A DNA stretch of 64,000 nt. Origin: Histomonas meleagridis. Taxonomy: Eukaryota; Parabasalia; Tritrichomonadida; Dientamoebidae. Numbering within the stretch: position 1 is the stretch's first letter; every line of letters starts with the position of its first letter. The notes below the pieces were generated by a model. The model did not search any database. It worked only from the letters and a program-made list of their open reading frames with translations, and was not told the origin of the DNA. The DNA lies in the NCBI GenBank assembly GCA_020186115.1, contig WSYJ01000176.1, forward strand, positions 1 through 64,000. The letters run 5' to 3'. This document shows positions 62,157 through 64,000 of the stretch, piece by piece. The translations under genes and the position numbers were made by a program.

Positions 62157-64000
62157 TTATTTCACAGATTGTACACATTTCTTCCAGTATACAATAAACT
62201 GATTTTCATCATTTTTCAACAAATCTATTTCTTTCTTAAACTTTTCCACTCTTTCTCCAATCTGTTTTTCATATTCATCGTAAGCCTTATTTCTTTCCAA
62301 TATTACATTCCTATGTAAGAAAGTATCCATACTCATCAAAGGAATGTGATTTTGCATGTCACTTTTCTCTTTACTTTTGTCACTTTTCTTTCTTAATTGT
62401 TTTCTTTTGTTAACGTTCGTTTCTGATGCAACAATTAGTGTGTCAAGTACGTCTTTTGTTATCACTAAGTTTGGCCATTGTTTAACTTGAAAAGGTCTAT
62501 TTGATGAACTATTAGGCTTTAATTCTTTTTCTTTAAGCATTTGTTTTAATGTCAATCTTGGAGCATTTGGTATATAACCAGAATCAATTAAATCATCAAT
62601 GTACAAAAAAGTATCAAAAATATTTAATAACATTTTTGTAATTTGAGGAATAGTTTCTAAAAATTTTGCTTTTGTGTTCTGTTCTATTTGAAAAAACGAT
62701 TCAATTAAGTTATTAATTAAATTTAAATGAAAATTTTCTCTTTCATTTTCATTTGAATTTAATTTTTCGAAATCAGAATTATTATTATGTAAAATCAATT
62801 TTTTTAATGATTTAATGTTATTTTCTCTTTGAATTCTTACGTTTCTTAACTTTATTTCGAATTCTTTTTTAGAATTTTCAAGTTTTTCATTATTATAATT
62901 AATCCAAAACAGCAAAAAATTCTTAAAAACAAAAGAAATTTCATTTTTTGTTTCTTCCAATGCTTCTAAAAGAACTTCTTTGAATGAATGAATAAATTCC
63001 ATATTTAAACTTTGTGTATTTTCTAAAATTTTTTTAATTTTCATTTTTATTATCTCCAAACATTCATTTGAAGTATTTGGAATTTGATTTTTCCTTGTTA
63101 TTTGAAATTTACGTGTTTTAAATTGTGAATAATATTCAGTAATTAATGGACTAATCTTAGAAATTGTTTCGGAATAAATTTGATCACTTTGGAATTGAAA
63201 TGACAATAATTCTTTGTTTTTATTATTATTTATATTGTAATTATAATTTGGCTTTTTTAATGACATTAAATTTCGTTGTTTTTGTGATGTTGAATCAGGA
63301 CGAATTTTTATGTTTCGATTTTTATAATTTTTTATTTCATTTAAAGGAATTGCTAAGTTATTATTTAAGAATGAAAATGTATAATTATTTGATTGATTTG
63401 AAATTTTTGTTTTTAATGCATTTAAATATTGCGCTTTTTTTATGATTGTAATTCGTATATTTTCAAATGATTCTAATTGTTTATTAATTAATTGTTCATA
63501 ATTTAAATCATTTAATAGTTTTATTTCTTTTGATTTTTTAATTAGATTTTTGATTTCTGTTTCTTCTTGTTTATAATTAAATATTAATGTATTAAATTTT
63601 GATTTTGTTTCTAATAGAATTTTGTTTATTGATTCAATAAAAATTAAATCTGTTTTATGATATGGTAAAGTTATATTAAATTCTTCTTTGATTTTATTAT
63701 TTTTTAGATCAATTTCATTTTTTATTTTGTTTTGTTCATTTTTTAGATTTTTTATTATTTCTAGAATTTGTTCATTCATTTTTTGTATATATGAATTACA
63801 CATTTCTTTATCTTCATTACTAAAATTTTGAGATGAATTTTTAACTTTTTCGATAATTTTTTCATTTGATTCTTTAAAATTATTTAAAAAATTATTAAAT
63901 TCATTTTCTTGTAATTCGAATCGTTTTTCAATTTCTTTTGTAACTCTTTTATATTTAATTTCAAATTGTTGATTTAAAGGTTGAAAATTTATCGAATTAT
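62157..64000 (-). CDS. coiled-coil protein (5' end beyond window)
   Basis: A minus-strand frame stays open from the right edge of the window to a TAA at 62157-62159. An ATG at 63801-63803 is internal: the same frame continues upstream as sense sequence to 64000. More than 600 codons are visible. The content is E/K/N-rich and heptad-like throughout, with polar C-terminal LTLKQMLKEKELKP and RKKSDKSKEKS. No catalytic or targeting motif is seen. It is probably a structural or cytoskeletal coiled-coil protein, which is inference. Its start is unknown. Confidence 0.7.
   Translation of the reverse strand, partial: NSINFQPLNQQFEIKYKRVTKEIEKRFELQENEFNNFLNNFKESNEKIIEKVKNSSQNFSNEDKEMCNSYIQKMNEQILEIIKNLKNEQNKIKNEIDLKNNKIKEEFNITLPYHKTDLIFIESINKILLETKSKFNTLIFNYKQEETEIKNLIKKSKEIKLLNDLNYEQLINKQLESFENIRITIIKKAQYLNALKTKISNQSNNYTFSFLNNNLAIPLNEIKNYKNRNIKIRPDSTSQKQRNLMSLKKPNYNYNINNNKNKELLSFQFQSDQIYSETISKISPLITEYYSQFKTRKFQITRKNQIPNTSNECLEIIKMKIKKILENTQSLNMEFIHSFKEVLLEALEETKNEISFVFKNFLLFWINYNNEKLENSKKEFEIKLRNVRIQRENNIKSLKKLILHNNNSDFEKLNSNENERENFHLNLINNLIESFFQIEQNTKAKFLETIPQITKMLLNIFDTFLYIDDLIDSGYIPNAPRLTLKQMLKEKELKPNSSSNRPFQVKQWPNLVITKDVLDTLIVASETNVNKRKQLRKKSDKSKEKSDMQNHIPLMSMDTFLHRNVILERNKAYDEYEKQIGERVEKFKKEIDLLKNDENQFIVYWKKCVQSVK

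Overview
The window looks like nuclear DNA of a trichomonad (parabasalid) protist, most likely Tritrichomonas foetus or a close relative. It is strongly AT-rich, every host gene is a single open frame with no visible intron, and the mobile complement is trichomonad-like: Maverick/Polinton, Tvmar-type mariner, MULE, hAT, and BspA-type LRR debris. The species call is inference. No bacterial-style operons, rRNA or tRNA genes were recognised.

The window alternates between apparently functional host genes and transposon or pseudogene debris. Apparently intact host genes are an importin/exportin-superfamily HEAT protein (6088-8961), SPB1 rRNA methyltransferase (22161-24335), a membrane-anchored P-loop ATPase (25130-26290), an RNase-inhibitor-type LRR protein (26798-28471), a two-repeat Myb protein (29034-29648, minus), GINS subunit PSF2 (30219-30770), a TBC-like protein (31699-33267), thymidylate kinase (59817-60413, minus), a short-chain dehydrogenase (60560-61435), and a coiled-coil protein running off the right edge (62157-64000, minus). 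Three large host-type genes are decayed: a UBR-like E3 ligase tail (9199-10214), importin beta (10757-13427, minus) and a CHD-type chromodomain helicase (13800-15385, minus).

Mobile and viral content, left to right: scraps of a Maverick around a pogo-type transposase (0.9-3.5 kb); tyrosine recombinase pieces (3.9-4.5 and 18.0-18.7 kb); a LisH-like ORF beside an integrase HTH (5.0-5.7 kb); a dead mariner with TIRs (16559-17866); Tc1-like DDE_3 remnants (19.0-19.8 and 20.9-21.4 kb); a BspA LRR scrap (20.2-20.6 kb); two opposed CRESS-type Rep remnants (34.8-36.2 kb) and a third at 58.1-58.6 kb; a MULE with 112-bp TIRs (36849-39457) and other MULE remnants; an IS481-like transposon with a perfect 15-bp target duplication (44034-45762) next to a hAT pseudogene; and a truncated Maverick (about 48.6-56.6 kb) carrying a packaging ATPase, integrase and tail-fibre-like gene, itself split by a near-intact mariner (55061-56361).

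The most interesting items are the CRESS Rep relics, the prokaryote-like IS481-type element with its paired palindromes, the nested mariner-in-Maverick insertion, and the recurrence of homopolymer frameshifts and in-frame TAA codons in otherwise well-conserved Maverick genes.
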